DNA of 51,441 nucleotides from an uncultured Clostridia bacterium (GCA_944332995.1 CALVKR010000010.1:1-51441); one strand, 5' to 3'. Positions 27,356 to 36,745 are shown, numbered from the stretch's first letter. The notes: generated by a model not told the origin, from the sequence alone. A program made the numbers and translations.

Positions 27356-27379
27356 CGAATCCCACCGTCTCCGCCATAT
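27356..27379 (+). repeat. Displaced copy of the tRNA-Ser 3' end (att-like)
   Basis: Twenty-four bases here are identical to 27178-27201, the T-loop to CCA end of tRNA-Ser plus four bases beyond. The copies are 178 bases apart in direct orientation. The rest of the tRNA is absent at the second copy. This is what remains when an integrated element, or a duplicated tRNA gene, is lost. No integrase gene is in the window. Confidence 0.85.
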
Positions 27380-27401
27380 CGTCGCCGCAAGGCGACAGCT
27401 A

Positions 27402-27434
27402 ACACGGCAAGCATTTGCTTGCCGTTTCTTTTTA
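27402..27434 (+). terminator. Second terminator after the tRNA-end copy
   Basis: ACGGCAAGC-ATTT-GCTTGCCGT followed by TTCTTTTT. A GNRA hairpin, GTCGCC-GCAA-GGCGAC (27381-27396), precedes it. It could be the terminator of a former second tRNA gene. Confidence 0.8.
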
Positions 27435-27560
27435 CGCCTGCGGCTCCTCTTCCTCAAAAGCTACCGCTTTTTCGGGGTTGCGCCTGCGGCGCTTAGATAA
27501 GGATATCAAAATATTTAAGCCTTATAAAAATCCGCAAAAGTGACTTTTGCGGAAAGCGAG

Positions 27561-27605
27561 GAAAAATAAATATCCACCCGCCAAGCGGGTGGATATTTAT
27601 TTTTC
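27561..27605 (-). terminator. Terminator of the arginine operon, symmetrical
   Basis: A perfect 21-base-pair stem with a three-base loop (27582-27584). The outer part is A/T-rich, so it can stop transcription from either side; argF arrives on the minus strand. A second perfect hairpin, TCCGCAAAAG-TGA-CTTTTGCGGA (27531-27553), stands beside it. Confidence 0.9.
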
Positions 27606-27659
27606 TCTTTAACGATTTTAACAATCCGTAAATATTTAAACGCAATTTACGGTTAAATA

Positions 27660-28565
27660 CTACTTTTTCATAAGCGTGACCATGACGGCTTTTTGTGCAT
27701 GGAGACGGTTTTCCGCTTCCTCGAAAATTTCAGCCGCATGCTTTTCCATGACCTCGTCGGTTATCTCCTCGCCTCTGTGCGCAGGCAGACAATGAAGCAC
27801 GATTGCGCCCGATTTTGCTTTGCTCATAAGTTCGTCGTTTACCTGATAGCCTTTGAAATCTTTGGCTCGCTCTGCCGCTTCCTTTTCCTGTCCCATACTT
27901 GCCCAAACGTCGGTATAAACGACGTCCGCTTTTTCCGCCGCTTCCAAAGGCGATTCGGTAAGCGTTAAAAGTCCGCTGTCAAAGCCCTCTTTCACGAGTG
28001 CCTCGTCGGGTCTGTGATTGGAAGGGCAGGCAATCGATATTTTCATACCGCACCTTACCGCTCCCGCTATGAGAGAATTTGCCATATTGTTGCCGTCGCC
28101 GATAAAACATATCTTAAGTCCCTTAAGCGAGCCCTTTATTTCTCTTATCGTCATGAGGTCGGCAAGCACCTGACAGGGGTGGCAATAATCGGTAAGTCCG
28201 TTAATGACGGGAATGCCCGAATACTTGGCAAGGTCCTCTACGTCGGACTGTTTGAAAGTTCTTATCATTATGCCGTCAAGGTATCTGCCCAAAACTCTGG
28301 CAGTATCCTTTATCGGCTCGCCCCTGCCTATCTGCAAATCGGCGGAGCTCAAAAACAGACCCTGACCGCCAAGCTGATAGATACCCGTTTCAAAGGAAAC
28401 TCTCGTCCTCGTGGAAGACTTGGTAAAAATCATACCGAGGGTCTGACCTTTCAGCACCTGGTGCGGAATGCCGTTTTTGCGCTCGTATTTGAGCTGGTCG
28501 GCAAGATTTAAAATATTATCGATATCCTTCCCCGTAAGGTCGGCAAGTTTGAGTAAATGTTTCAT
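27660..28565 (-). CDS. argF: Ornithine carbamoyltransferase
   Basis: 301 residues, normal length. The carbamoyl-phosphate site SSTRTR (50-55), DYCHPCQ and the ornithine-loop VLHCLPAHRGEE are all present. It makes citrulline from ornithine and carbamoyl phosphate. GAGG precedes the ATG within the end of argD, whose stop is one base away. Last gene of the cluster. It could in principle be a catabolic OTC, but the biosynthetic neighbours settle the role. Confidence 0.97.
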   Translation of the reverse strand: MKHLLKLADLTGKDIDNILNLADQLKYERKNGIPHQVLKGQTLGMIFTKSSTRTRVSFETGIYQLGGQGLFLSSADLQIGRGEPIKDTARVLGRYLDGIMIRTFKQSDVEDLAKYSGIPVINGLTDYCHPCQVLADLMTIREIKGSLKGLKICFIGDGNNMANSLIAGAVRCGMKISIACPSNHRPDEALVKEGFDSGLLTLTESPLEAAEKADVVYTDVWASMGQEKEAAERAKDFKGYQVNDELMSKAKSGAIVLHCLPAHRGEEITDEVMEKHAAEIFEEAENRLHAQKAVMVTLMKK

Positions 28566-28566
28566 A

Positions 28567-29724
28567 TTATTCCTCGCTGAGTAAAACTTCTTTTAATATT
28601 TTCATGCCCTTTTCAAGCAATTTCATATCTATATTGAGCGCAGGCAAAAGTCTGATTTTATTTTTTGCGCTAAGAACGATAAGCCCTCTTTTTTGGCACT
28701 CTTTAATCACGTAGGATTTATCCTTGCATGTTATGCCGAGCATAAGTCCGAGTCCGGAAACTTCTATCCCCGCACAGCTTAGCTCTTTTTTTATGTATTC
28801 CGAACGCTCGCAGACGCCCTTTAAAAGCTCGCCGTCGATTTTTTCGAGCACCTTTATCGCTCCGCTGCACGCCACTAGGTTTCCGCCGAAAGTGCTTCCG
28901 TGCGTGCCTGCCGAAAGAGTGTATTCGCAAAGGTCGCCCACCAAAACAGCGCCTATCGGCAGACCGTTTCCGAGTCCCTTTGCCGTTGTGAGGATATCGG
29001 GTTTCGCCTCATAATGCTCATAGGCGTAAAGTTTGCCCGTCCTGCCGTTGCCCGTCTGAACCTCGTCCGCCACAAAGAGGATATCGTGTTTTTTGCAATA
29101 GTCGTAAACCTTTTTGATAAATTCCTTATCCTGCGCTATGACGCCGCCCTCGCCTTGCACGAATTCCGTCATAACGGCGCAAACGCTGTCGTCTACGCCC
29201 TCGCAGAACTTGTCAAAGTCGCCTGCCGGCAGATATTTGAATCCCTCCAAAAACGGGAAGAAATAGTCGTGCATACCGTCCTGCGCCGTGGCTGTGAGCG
29301 TGGCAATCGTCCTGCCGTGAAAGGAATTGACAAAGGTGATTATCGTGCTTCTGTCCTTTCCGTATTTATCGTAGGAATATTTCCTGGCACACTTTATGGC
29401 GCACTCGTTTGCCTCCGCTCCCGAGTTGCAGAAAAACGCCCTTTTGTATCCCGTCATGTTGCACAGTTTTTCGGCAAGGAGCGCCTGCGGCTCGGAGTAA
29501 TACAGGTTGGAAGCGTGCGGCAAAGTCTTGATTTGATTTATCACTTCCTCTGCCCACTCGTCGGGAGATATGCCGAGTCCGTTTACGGCTATGCCTGCTC
29601 CGAAATCAATATATTCGTTTCCGTCCTCGTCGTAGAGCAAACTGCCCTTTCCCTTTACCAAAACTACATCTTGCCTGGCGTAGTTGGGGACAAGATATTT
29701 ATTTGATATTTCTTTAATAGTCAT
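28567..29724 (-). CDS. argD: Acetylornithine aminotransferase
   Basis: 385 residues, class-III PLP aminotransferase. FCNSGAEANE, NSFHGRT, VADEVQTGNGRTG and the PLP-lysine motif TTAKGLGNGLPIGA are visible. It transfers the amino group from glutamate to N-acetylglutamate semialdehyde. A very strong AGGAGGAG site precedes the ATG. It lies between argB and argF with gaps of eight and one bases. Confidence 0.97.
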   Translation of the reverse strand: MTIKEISNKYLVPNYARQDVVLVKGKGSLLYDEDGNEYIDFGAGIAVNGLGISPDEWAEEVINQIKTLPHASNLYYSEPQALLAEKLCNMTGYKRAFFCNSGAEANECAIKCARKYSYDKYGKDRSTIITFVNSFHGRTIATLTATAQDGMHDYFFPFLEGFKYLPAGDFDKFCEGVDDSVCAVMTEFVQGEGGVIAQDKEFIKKVYDYCKKHDILFVADEVQTGNGRTGKLYAYEHYEAKPDILTTAKGLGNGLPIGAVLVGDLCEYTLSAGTHGSTFGGNLVACSGAIKVLEKIDGELLKGVCERSEYIKKELSCAGIEVSGLGLMLGITCKDKSYVIKECQKRGLIVLSAKNKIRLLPALNIDMKLLEKGMKILKEVLLSEE

Positions 29725-29732
29725 TTCTCCTC

Positions 29733-30590
29733 CTAATGGAACATCGTTCCGACGCCTTCGTCGTTCATCATTTCAACTAAAATGGCGTGTTCTACCGTGC
29801 CGTCTATGATAAACACCTGTTTGACGCCTCGCCTTATCGCCTCAACGCAGCATTTCACCTTGGGAATCATACCGCCCGAGATTATTCCCTCGTTCATGAG
29901 TTTAAGCGTTTCGCTTACGTTGACTTCCTTTATCAGCGTCGAGGGGTCGTTTTTATCTCTTAAAAGTCCGGGGACGTCGCTGAGGTTTATAAGGCTCATA
30001 GCCTTGAGCTCGGCTGCAAGTCTTGCCGCCACCGTATCGGCGTTGATGTTATACACGTTGCCCTTTTTGTCGCACCCGACGCTCGCCACTACGGGAATGA
30101 ACCCTGCCTCGAGCATATCGAGCACAGGCTTGGGATTGACGTTTGTTATCCTGCCGACAAAGCCGAGTTCTTTGTTTTCAAAGTCCGCCTCTATCATTCT
30201 GCCGTCAATACCGCAAAGTCCCACTGCCTGACCGCCGCAAAGCTCGATAAGATTTACAAGGTCTTTGTTCACCTTTCCGGCAAGCACCATCTGCACAACG
30301 CTTATTGCGTCGGCGCCCGTCTTTCTGAGACCGCCCACAAACTCCGTTTCGATGTTCATCTTTTTTAAGGCGTCGTTAATTTCGGGGCCGCCTCCGTGAA
30401 CGAGCACGACGTTTACGCCTATCTGCCTGAGCAACACAAGGTCGCCCATGACCATCTTTTTGATATTCTCGTCCGTCATGGCGTTCCCGCCGTATTTAAT
30501 GACGACAGTCTGCTTGTGGTATTTTTTAATATACGGCAAAGCCTGCATCAATATTTCCGCCTTTTCGGCGTTTCCGATATTTCCTATCAT
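29733..30590 (-). CDS. argB: Acetylglutamate kinase
   Basis: 285 residues. VIKYGGNAM and LVHGGGPEIN form the phosphate-binding loops, and INLSDVPGLL the nucleotide region. It phosphorylates N-acetylglutamate and is the usual feedback point when ArgJ recycles acetyl groups. An AGAGGAT site precedes the ATG. A small hairpin, GGCGA-CGTA-TCGCC, lies just before the ribosome site (30603-30616), and a possible separate promoter is at 30711-30739. Confidence 0.97.
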   Translation of the reverse strand: MIGNIGNAEKAEILMQALPYIKKYHKQTVVIKYGGNAMTDENIKKMVMGDLVLLRQIGVNVVLVHGGGPEINDALKKMNIETEFVGGLRKTGADAISVVQMVLAGKVNKDLVNLIELCGGQAVGLCGIDGRMIEADFENKELGFVGRITNVNPKPVLDMLEAGFIPVVASVGCDKKGNVYNINADTVAARLAAELKAMSLINLSDVPGLLRDKNDPSTLIKEVNVSETLKLMNEGIISGGMIPKVKCCVEAIRRGVKQVFIIDGTVEHAILVEMMNDEGVGTMFH

Positions 30591-30710
30591 CTTATCCTCT
30601 GTGGCGATACGTCGCCTTTTTTTCTCAGCACTAAAGCCTTTTTTGAATTGACTTTAAAAGCCTTTCTTTTTAAATTTTTGCTTTATTTTTTTCGTTTTAA
30701 ACTCTATCGT

Positions 30711-30739
30711 TTTATATCTTACGCTTTTCAATTTTGCAA
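30711..30739 (-). promoter_or_regulatory. Possible internal promoter for argB-argD-argF
   Basis: TTGCAA (30734-30739), 17 bases, TATAAA (30711-30716) on the minus strand, inside the 247-base gap between argJ and argB. The rest of the gap is T-rich on the plus strand and contains nothing else recognisable. Confidence 0.45.
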
Positions 30740-30837
30740 AACGGCTTAGTCCTTTGCGTTATGTTTAAAACCGTAGCCTTTTGCCTCAATGGCGTTTTTA
30801 TCGGACGGTAGCTTTATACCTGCTTTATTAAAGTGCG

Positions 30838-32052
30838 TCAGGTTCTGTAATCGCCGTTGATTTTTACGTAGTCGTAGGTCAAATCACAGCCCCAACCCTC
30901 GCATTTACCGTCGCCGTCTTTGAGCGTCAGTATGACCTTTATTTCCTTTTCGGTAAGTATTTTCTTTGCAAGGTCCTCGTCGAATTCAAGTCCTGCGCCG
31001 TCAAGACAGACCACTATCTCGCCTGCTTGCGACTTAAACTCCACCTTGGCTTTTTCAAAATCGGCGTCGGCGCCCGAGTATCCTGCCGCACAGAGCACTC
31101 TGCCCCAGTTTGCGTCCGCACCGAATATCGCCGCTTTAAACAGGTTGCTCGATATTATCGCCTTGCACATTTTGCGTGCGTTTTCATAATCTTTAGCGCC
31201 GTCCACCGTACATTCGATGAGCTTAGACGCACCCTCGCCGTCGGTTGCAATAAGTTTGCACAGCGACGTCGTAACCGCTTTAAGCGCCTTTTTGAATTCG
31301 TCGAAGTCCTTCCCTTCCGCCGTTATCCTTTCGTTGCCGGCAAGCCCGCTTGCCATGACTGTGAGCATATCGTTTGTGGACGTGTCGCCGTCTATGCAAA
31401 CCATGTTAAAGCTCGTCTTTACGTCCTCGCTTATCGCCTTTTGGAGCATTTCGGAAGTGATATTGACGTCGGTAGTGACAAACACCAAAAGCGTTGCCAT
31501 GTTGGGAGCAATCATTCCCGAGCCTTTCGCTATACCGCCAAGACGGCAAACTTTACCGCCTATTTCAAATTCGACGGCAAATTGCTTCATAACGGTATCA
31601 GTCGTCATTATTGCGGCAGCGGCGTCGGAGTTTCCCTCTTTAGAGAGTTTTTTCGCCGCAAGAGGTATTCCGCTTTCAAACGGCTCGAGACAAAGCGTCT
31701 GTCCGATAACTCCCGTGCTTGCGACTATGACGTCGGACGCTTCTGCGCCCGTGCATTTTGCCACGATGGCACAACAGTCCTCGGCAAGTTTTTCGCCGTT
31801 TGCGGCGCAGGTGTTGGCATTGCCGGAATTGCAGACGATAGCTCTCGCCTTTCCGTTTTCAAGATGCTTTTTGGTGACCTTGAGCGGTGCGCCCTTTACC
31901 GCATTAGTGGTATAGACAGCTGTGGCGTCGCAGAGCGTTTCGCAATAGATAAGAGCGAGATCCTTTTTGCCCTTGTTCTTCCTTATTCCGACGTGCACTC
32001 CGCTTGCCAAAAAGCCTTGAGCCGCCGTGATAGAACCGTCGATAAACTTCAT
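30838..32052 (-). CDS. argJ: Bifunctional glutamate N-acetyltransferase/ornithine acetyltransferase
   Basis: 404 residues from the ATG at 32052, one base after the argC stop with GGGAG just upstream; the frame is open 12 more codons. The self-cleavage site AKGSGMIAPNMAT (Thr187 becomes the nucleophile of the beta chain) is clear, as is STGVIGQ. ArgJ moves the acetyl group from acetylornithine to glutamate. Its presence explains the absence of argA and argE from the cluster. Confidence 0.96.
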   Translation of the reverse strand: MKFIDGSITAAQGFLASGVHVGIRKNKGKKDLALIYCETLCDATAVYTTNAVKGAPLKVTKKHLENGKARAIVCNSGNANTCAANGEKLAEDCCAIVAKCTGAEASDVIVASTGVIGQTLCLEPFESGIPLAAKKLSKEGNSDAAAAIMTTDTVMKQFAVEFEIGGKVCRLGGIAKGSGMIAPNMATLLVFVTTDVNITSEMLQKAISEDVKTSFNMVCIDGDTSTNDMLTVMASGLAGNERITAEGKDFDEFKKALKAVTTSLCKLIATDGEGASKLIECTVDGAKDYENARKMCKAIISSNLFKAAIFGADANWGRVLCAAGYSGADADFEKAKVEFKSQAGEIVVCLDGAGLEFDEDLAKKILTEKEIKVILTLKDGDGKCEGWGCDLTYDYVKINGDYRT

Positions 32053-32053
32053 A

Positions 32054-32992
32054 TCATTCTCCCAAAACAAGCCCCGTCGTTTCGTCAAGACCTGCCATAA
32101 TATTCATACATTGCACCGCCGCACCCGACGCACCCTTGCCGAGATTGTCATAGACAGCGGAAACTATTATCCTTTCCTCGTTGCCGTAAACGTAAATTTT
32201 TAAATCGTCTCGTTTTTCCATACCGCCCGCCGACAGCATTTTATCGGCATTGTATCCGTATGGCATAACCTTTACCATTTTACAGCCGTCGTAGTGATTT
32301 TTTAACACGTCGTAGAGTTCTTTTGCCGTAGCGCCGTTTAAAAGCCTTGTGAATATCGGCACGGTAACTTCCATTCCGCTGTAAAAGGAAGCGACTATCG
32401 GGGAAAATATCGGGCTGTACTTCACGCCCGTGATTTTTGTCATTTCCTTTAAATGCTTATGATTTTGTGTTAAGCCGTATTGACGGGGGAAGTCGTACTC
32501 CCTTCCTCGACCGTCCGCTTCGTATTCGGCAATCATCGCCTTGCCGCCGCCGGAATAACCGGTAAGCGAAAAACAGCTGAACGGATAATCGGCACTCAAT
32601 ATCCCGCTTTTTATCAGGGGATAAGCGATAAGGCAAAATCCGCTTGCATGACAGCCGGGAACGGCAACTCTGTTTGACGAGGCTATCTTTTCTTTAAACT
32701 CCGCTCCGAGTTCGGGCAAGCCGTATGCCCAACCGCTCTCCGTGCGGTGCGCCGTAGATGCGTCGATTATCCTCACGTCCTCGCCGGCGTTCGCCGCAGC
32801 CTCTCGGCTTGCGTCGTCGGGAAGACAAAGAAAGGTAAAATCGCTCTTTGCCATCATCTCGGCTTTAGCGGACATATCCTTTCTCAATTCGTCTCGGATT
32901 TCCAAAAGCTCAACGTCGCCCCTGTTTAAAAGACGCTCCTTGAGCTTCAGTCCCGTAGTTCCTTTGTTTCCGTCAATGAATACTTTTATCAT
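32054..32992 (-). CDS. argC: N-acetyl-gamma-glutamyl-phosphate reductase, short type
   Basis: 312 residues, the shorter of the two ArgC families. The N-terminal NADP fold starts IKVFIDGNKGTTG, catalytic Cys114 is in PGCHASGF, and the SGGGK segment follows. It reduces acetylglutamyl phosphate to the semialdehyde. The ribosome site is weak. A promoter candidate (33174-33202) lies right after argH. Confidence 0.95.
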   Translation of the reverse strand: MIKVFIDGNKGTTGLKLKERLLNRGDVELLEIRDELRKDMSAKAEMMAKSDFTFLCLPDDASREAAANAGEDVRIIDASTAHRTESGWAYGLPELGAEFKEKIASSNRVAVPGCHASGFCLIAYPLIKSGILSADYPFSCFSLTGYSGGGKAMIAEYEADGRGREYDFPRQYGLTQNHKHLKEMTKITGVKYSPIFSPIVASFYSGMEVTVPIFTRLLNGATAKELYDVLKNHYDGCKMVKVMPYGYNADKMLSAGGMEKRDDLKIYVYGNEERIIVSAVYDNLGKGASGAAVQCMNIMAGLDETTGLVLGE

Positions 32993-33173
32993 ATCTTCTG
33001 CCGTTTTCGCCCTCAGGCGTTTGATTTGTGTTTATTAAGCCCTCGCCTTCTAAATTCCGTATAGCGTAAAAAGGTTTTACTGCTTCGCTATCCGCCACCC
33101 AAAGCGCCTTTATATCCTTTAAATCGATATGCCCAAGCAAAAAAGCTCAGGCTTAATTTCAGTCGTTTTGTAT

Positions 33174-33202
33174 ATTATATAACTTATCAAATTATTTTTA
33201 AA
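33174..33202 (-). promoter_or_regulatory. Possible promoter for argC-argJ
   Basis: TTTAAA (33197-33202, overlapping the argH stop), 17 bases, TATAAT (33174-33179) on the minus strand. A GU-containing hairpin, GCCTGAGC-TTTTTT-GCTTGGGC, follows in the leader and could attenuate. Confidence 0.45.
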
Positions 33203-34577
33203 GCGATTTAAGGCATTCTTTTACGGCGGCAATCTGTTTTTTCACGCTCGACGGAGCGGGGCCACCGTCGCTTTTTCTTTCCGCCACGCAGTAGGACAAT
33301 TCGATTTTATCATATACGTCTTTGTCGAACACGTCGCTGAACGGTTTTAACTCGTCAAGCGTGAGCTCGTCCAAGGCTTTGCCTTTTTCAAGACAATACG
33401 CCACGAGTTTGCCCGTGATATTGTATGCCGTCCTGAACGGCACTCCTTTTTTGGTGAGATAATCGGCGCAGTCGGTGGCGTTGATAAACCCGAGTTTTGC
33501 CGCCTTTAACATATTCTGCTTTTTAAACGTTGCCGTATCGAGCATACCGCCGAAAATATCTATACAGTCTATCGCCGTGTCTATGCTGTCGAAAATCAGT
33601 TCTTTATCCTCTTGCATATCCTTGTTGTATGCGAGCGGAAGTCCTTTCATCACGGTGAGGAGCGCCATGAGATTCCCGTAAACCCTACCCGTCTTTCCTC
33701 TGATAAGCTCCGCCATATCGGGATTTTTTTTCTGAGGCATTATAGACGAGCCGGTAGAAAATGCGTCGTCGAGTTCGATAAAGGAAAATTCTTTGGAGCA
33801 CCAAAGTATTATCTCTTCCGAAAACCTCGAGAGGTGCATCATAACTGTCGAACAGCAAAAGGCGAATTCCAAAACGAAGTCACGGTCGGACACTCCGTCC
33901 AAACTGTTTTGAGTGATTCCGCTAAAGCCTAAAAGTTTTGCCGTCATTTCCCTGTCCACGGGATAAGTTGTGCCGGCTAAAGCACAGCTGCCGAGAGGAG
34001 ATTTTTCGGTGCGTTTTTTGCAGTCGCCTATCCTGTCGCAATCCCTCAAAAACATAAATGCATAACTCAAGAGATGATTGGCAAGCGTTATCGGCTGAGC
34101 AATTTGCATATGCGTATATCCCGGCATGACCGTTTCGGTATTTTCTTCCGCTTTGGCAACTATTATCTCTATAAGTCCCTTCAGTGCCGTGATAGTCTTA
34201 TCCGCCATATCCGATAGATAGAGCCTTGTATCAAGAGCCACCTGATCGTTACGGCTCCTTGCCGTATGCAGTTTTTTCCCTGCGTCGCCTATACGTGCCG
34301 TAAGCTCGTTTTCGATAAAGCTGTGGACGTCCTCGCATTCGGGATCGAATTGCAACGCACCCGAGTCGATATCATCCTTGATTTTTTTGAGCTCAGCAAC
34401 TATCTTATCCGCATCCTCGGACGGGATAATATTGCAGTTTTTGAGCATGGTAACGTGAGCGACGCTGCCTTTTATGTCGCACTCGTAAAGCCTCTTGTCG
34501 ACGGGAAGCGACGAATTGAATTTTGCGCACTTCTCGTCAAGCGGTTTTGAAAATCTTCCTTTCCACAGTTTTTCCAT
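33198..34577 (-). CDS. argH: Argininosuccinate lyase
   Basis: 459 residues from the ATG at 34577, which gives the family N-terminus MEKLWKGRFSKPLDE; a TTG 13 codons upstream also fits the frame but adds unrelated residues. HTARSRNDQVALD, TYPVDRE and the fumarase-superfamily signature GSSIMPQKKNPD are present. It splits argininosuccinate into arginine and fumarate. No ribosome site is visible; instead a strong palindromic hairpin (34594-34622) lies just upstream. Confidence 0.96.
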   Translation of the reverse strand: MEKLWKGRFSKPLDEKCAKFNSSLPVDKRLYECDIKGSVAHVTMLKNCNIIPSEDADKIVAELKKIKDDIDSGALQFDPECEDVHSFIENELTARIGDAGKKLHTARSRNDQVALDTRLYLSDMADKTITALKGLIEIIVAKAEENTETVMPGYTHMQIAQPITLANHLLSYAFMFLRDCDRIGDCKKRTEKSPLGSCALAGTTYPVDREMTAKLLGFSGITQNSLDGVSDRDFVLEFAFCCSTVMMHLSRFSEEIILWCSKEFSFIELDDAFSTGSSIMPQKKNPDMAELIRGKTGRVYGNLMALLTVMKGLPLAYNKDMQEDKELIFDSIDTAIDCIDIFGGMLDTATFKKQNMLKAAKLGFINATDCADYLTKKGVPFRTAYNITGKLVAYCLEKGKALDELTLDELKPFSDVFDKDVYDKIELSYCVAERKSDGGPAPSSVKKQIAAVKECLKSL

Positions 34578-34593
34578 AGCTATAAATTCGTTT

Positions 34594-34622
34594 GCCGTCC
34601 GTCGGATATCCGACAAGACGGC
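34594..34622 (-). promoter_or_regulatory. Palindromic hairpin in the argH leader
   Basis: The perfect palindrome GTCGGATATCCGAC (34601-34614) is extended by GCCGT/ACGGC arms. It lies about 25 bases before the argH ATG, which lacks a ribosome site. It may be an operator or an RNA control element. Confidence 0.45.
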
Positions 34623-34757
34623 TTAATGATTTTTGTATTTTTTTTAGAGCTTCCGCCTTTAACCGTATAAATCTATTTGATTTTGTTTAAATTTCCGTTA
34701 GCCTCCGCTATTAAATGCAATCGGCAAAGAGAAAACGAATAAGGCGGAAGGGGCAAT

Positions 34758-35987
34758 TTATTTTTTGTTCTTTTTACTTTCCATCATCGCACGCACTTTA
34801 ATGGGCAATCCGAAAAGATTGATAAAGCCTGCGCTGTCCTTTTGGTTGTAAACTTCGTCTTTTTCGAACGTTGCGATGTTCTCGTCGTAGAGCGAATAAG
34901 GACTCGTCACTCCTGCGTTGATTATGTTGCCCTTGTAGAGTTTGAGTTTTACCACTCCCGTGACGTTTTCCTGCGTTTTGTCCACAAAAGCGGATATAGC
35001 TTCTCTCAACGGAGTGAACCACTTTCCGAAATATACGAGCTCGCCGAACTGCTGTGCAACAAGTCTTTTATAGTGCTGTGTATCACGGTCAAGGCAGAGA
35101 GTTTCGAGCACTTCGTGAGCACGGTACAAAATCGTTCCGCCCGGAGTTTCGTAAACGCCCCTCGACTTCATGCCCACAAGACGATTTTCGACAATATCGG
35201 CAAGACCTATACCGTTTTCACCGCCGACTTTGTTTAACGCCTCAACGAGTTTTACGCCGTTCATTTTTTCACCGTTGAAGGATACGGGAACGCCCTTTTC
35301 AAAACCTATCTCGATATAGCAGGGTTTGTCCGGAGCGAGCTCGGGGCAAGTGCCCATTTCCAAAAAGCCTTCCTTTTTATAGAGCGGCTCGTTGGCAGGG
35401 TCCTCGAGGTCAAGACCTTCGTGAGAGAGGTGCCATATATTTTTGTCCTTTGAATAATTCGTTTCCCTGTTTATCTTCAAAGGCACGTTTCTCGATTCGG
35501 CGTAGTCGATTTCCTCGTCCCTCGATTTGATATCCCAGATTCTCCAGGGAGCGATTATATCCATCTCGGGAGCGAAAGCCTTTATGGTGAGCTCGAAGCG
35601 GACTTGGTCGTTGCCCTTGCCCGTGCAACCGTGGCAGATTGCGTCCGCCTTTTCCTTTTTTGCGATTTCGGCAATTTTCTTGGCGATGACGGGACGTGCA
35701 AACGCCGTTCCTAACAAGTAGTCGCCTTCGTATTTAGCGCCCGCCTTGACGGTCGGGAAAACGTAGTCGTTGATAAATTCTTCCTTGAGGTCCTCTATAT
35801 AAAGTTTGGACGCTCCCGTTTTGATGGCCTTTTCCTCGAGTCCGTCAAGCTCGGTGCCCTGACCGACGTCGCCGGATACGGCAATAATTTCGGGATTGTC
35901 AAAATTCTCTTTGAGCCAGGGAATAATTATCGACGTATCGAGACCGCCCGAATATGCCAAAACGATTTTTTTATATTTCTTTTCCAT
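34758..35987 (-). CDS. argG: Argininosuccinate synthase
   Basis: 409 residues from the ATG at 35987, five bases after GGAGG; an ATG four codons upstream contains that ribosome site and is rejected. The ATP-pyrophosphatase loop AYSGGLDTS is near the N-terminus; GCTGKGND and the aspartate/citrulline-binding [11 protein letters not shown] follow. It joins citrulline and aspartate. First gene of the cluster, read from the strong promoter at 36027-36055. Confidence 0.97.
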   Translation of the reverse strand: MEKKYKKIVLAYSGGLDTSIIIPWLKENFDNPEIIAVSGDVGQGTELDGLEEKAIKTGASKLYIEDLKEEFINDYVFPTVKAGAKYEGDYLLGTAFARPVIAKKIAEIAKKEKADAICHGCTGKGNDQVRFELTIKAFAPEMDIIAPWRIWDIKSRDEEIDYAESRNVPLKINRETNYSKDKNIWHLSHEGLDLEDPANEPLYKKEGFLEMGTCPELAPDKPCYIEIGFEKGVPVSFNGEKMNGVKLVEALNKVGGENGIGLADIVENRLVGMKSRGVYETPGGTILYRAHEVLETLCLDRDTQHYKRLVAQQFGELVYFGKWFTPLREAISAFVDKTQENVTGVVKLKLYKGNIINAGVTSPYSLYDENIATFEKDEVYNQKDSAGFINLFGLPIKVRAMMESKKNKK

Positions 35988-36026
35988 ATTGTCCTCCATA
36001 CGGTATTACTTTTTAAATTCAATGAC

Positions 36027-36055
36027 ATTTTACATGCATAAAACAAAACTGTCAA
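36027..36055 (-). promoter_or_regulatory. argG promoter
   Basis: TTGACA (36050-36055), 17 bases, TAAAAT (36027-36032) on the minus strand. The spacer contains TATGCATG, like the words repeated upstream at 36061-36186. Confidence 0.8.
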
Positions 36056-36060
36056 CTTAT

Positions 36061-36186
36061 TTGAGGGGATATTTTAATAAATATGCAAAATCAAGCATAT
36101 TTCTTTAGGTTTTATTCATATTTTGTATATTTATGCATATTTTATGTATATTTTTCGGTTTTTTATGCATATTTGCATATATTTCC
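36061..36186. promoter_or_regulatory. Cluster of TATGCATA words upstream of argG, possible ArgR operators
   Basis: A/T-rich stretch with the inverted pair ATATGC...GCATAT (36081-36100) and at least three more TATGCAT/TTGCATAT words to 36180. ARG boxes are A/T-rich imperfect palindromes of about 18 bases in similar positions, but the sequence is not the textbook TGAATAAAAATTCA, so the assignment is tentative. The remainder to 36501 has a weak hairpin near 36385 and no gene. Confidence 0.45.
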
Positions 36187-36501
36187 CAAAAGAAGGCGTC
36201 TATCCGGGCAATACATGCGCCCCAATCGGTTTGCGGCTTTTAAAAAGGAGATTTTATGCGTCCGGTTTCCGCACTCTTTTTTTTCTGTTTTTAAACTTTT
36301 AGCCATATACCGCCTTTGGAATTTCACTATTTTACTTTTTGCATTTATATCTCGTTAAGCTGAAAATCGCAAAATAAAAATTGCCGTATTGACGGTTTTT
36401 ATAAAAATTATCTCAATATGATACGCCGTAGATTAAACGGCGGCAGTCAATCCCCGCCAAAAAAGATACGAAGCGACGCAAGTTGCCGATGCGGAGCTTT
36501 A

Positions 36502-36693
36502 TTATTCGTGCAAAACAAGCGCCTTTTTAGGGCAGAAATCAGAGCATCTTCCGCAGCCTATACACTTTTCGATATCGACGGCAGGAGCGGAAAATCCCGA
36601 TTGAGTCAGCGCTCCCACAGGGCAGACTCTTACCGCAGGGCAAGTGTGATTTTGAGGGCACTTTTCTTTTATCACTTCAAGATATTTTTTCAT
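36502..36693 (-). CDS. Small 4Fe-4S ferredoxin
   Basis: 63 residues with eight cysteines in two groups: Cys12, Cys18 and Cys24 in the N-terminal half (CPQNHTCPAVRVCP), and CIGCGRCSDFCP in the C-terminal half. The second is a textbook [4Fe-4S] motif; the first has unusual spacing and may bind a cluster differently. GAAGG precedes the ATG. It is a single gene under a near-consensus promoter, so it should be well expressed. Likely an electron carrier. Confidence 0.85.
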   Translation of the reverse strand: MKKYLEVIKEKCPQNHTCPAVRVCPVGALTQSGFSAPAVDIEKCIGCGRCSDFCPKKALVLHE

Positions 36694-36745
36694 TTGCAGC
36701 CTTCTTTTTTAACCGACGCTGTCGGATAAAACAACCTTTTTTTAA

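Noticed and set aside
27062..27496. 144-codon frame across tRNA-Ser
   Set aside because: It overlaps a complete tRNA, its terminator and the att-like copy.
31027..32100. 357-codon plus-strand frame opposite argJ
   Set aside because: Antisense shadow caused by codon bias; the argJ motifs on the other strand are unambiguous.
36255..36293. Twelve-codon frame with AAAAAGGAG and ATG
   Set aside because: A good ribosome site, but the peptide is hydrophobic and ends at once, no gene follows on that strand, and no control role is visible.
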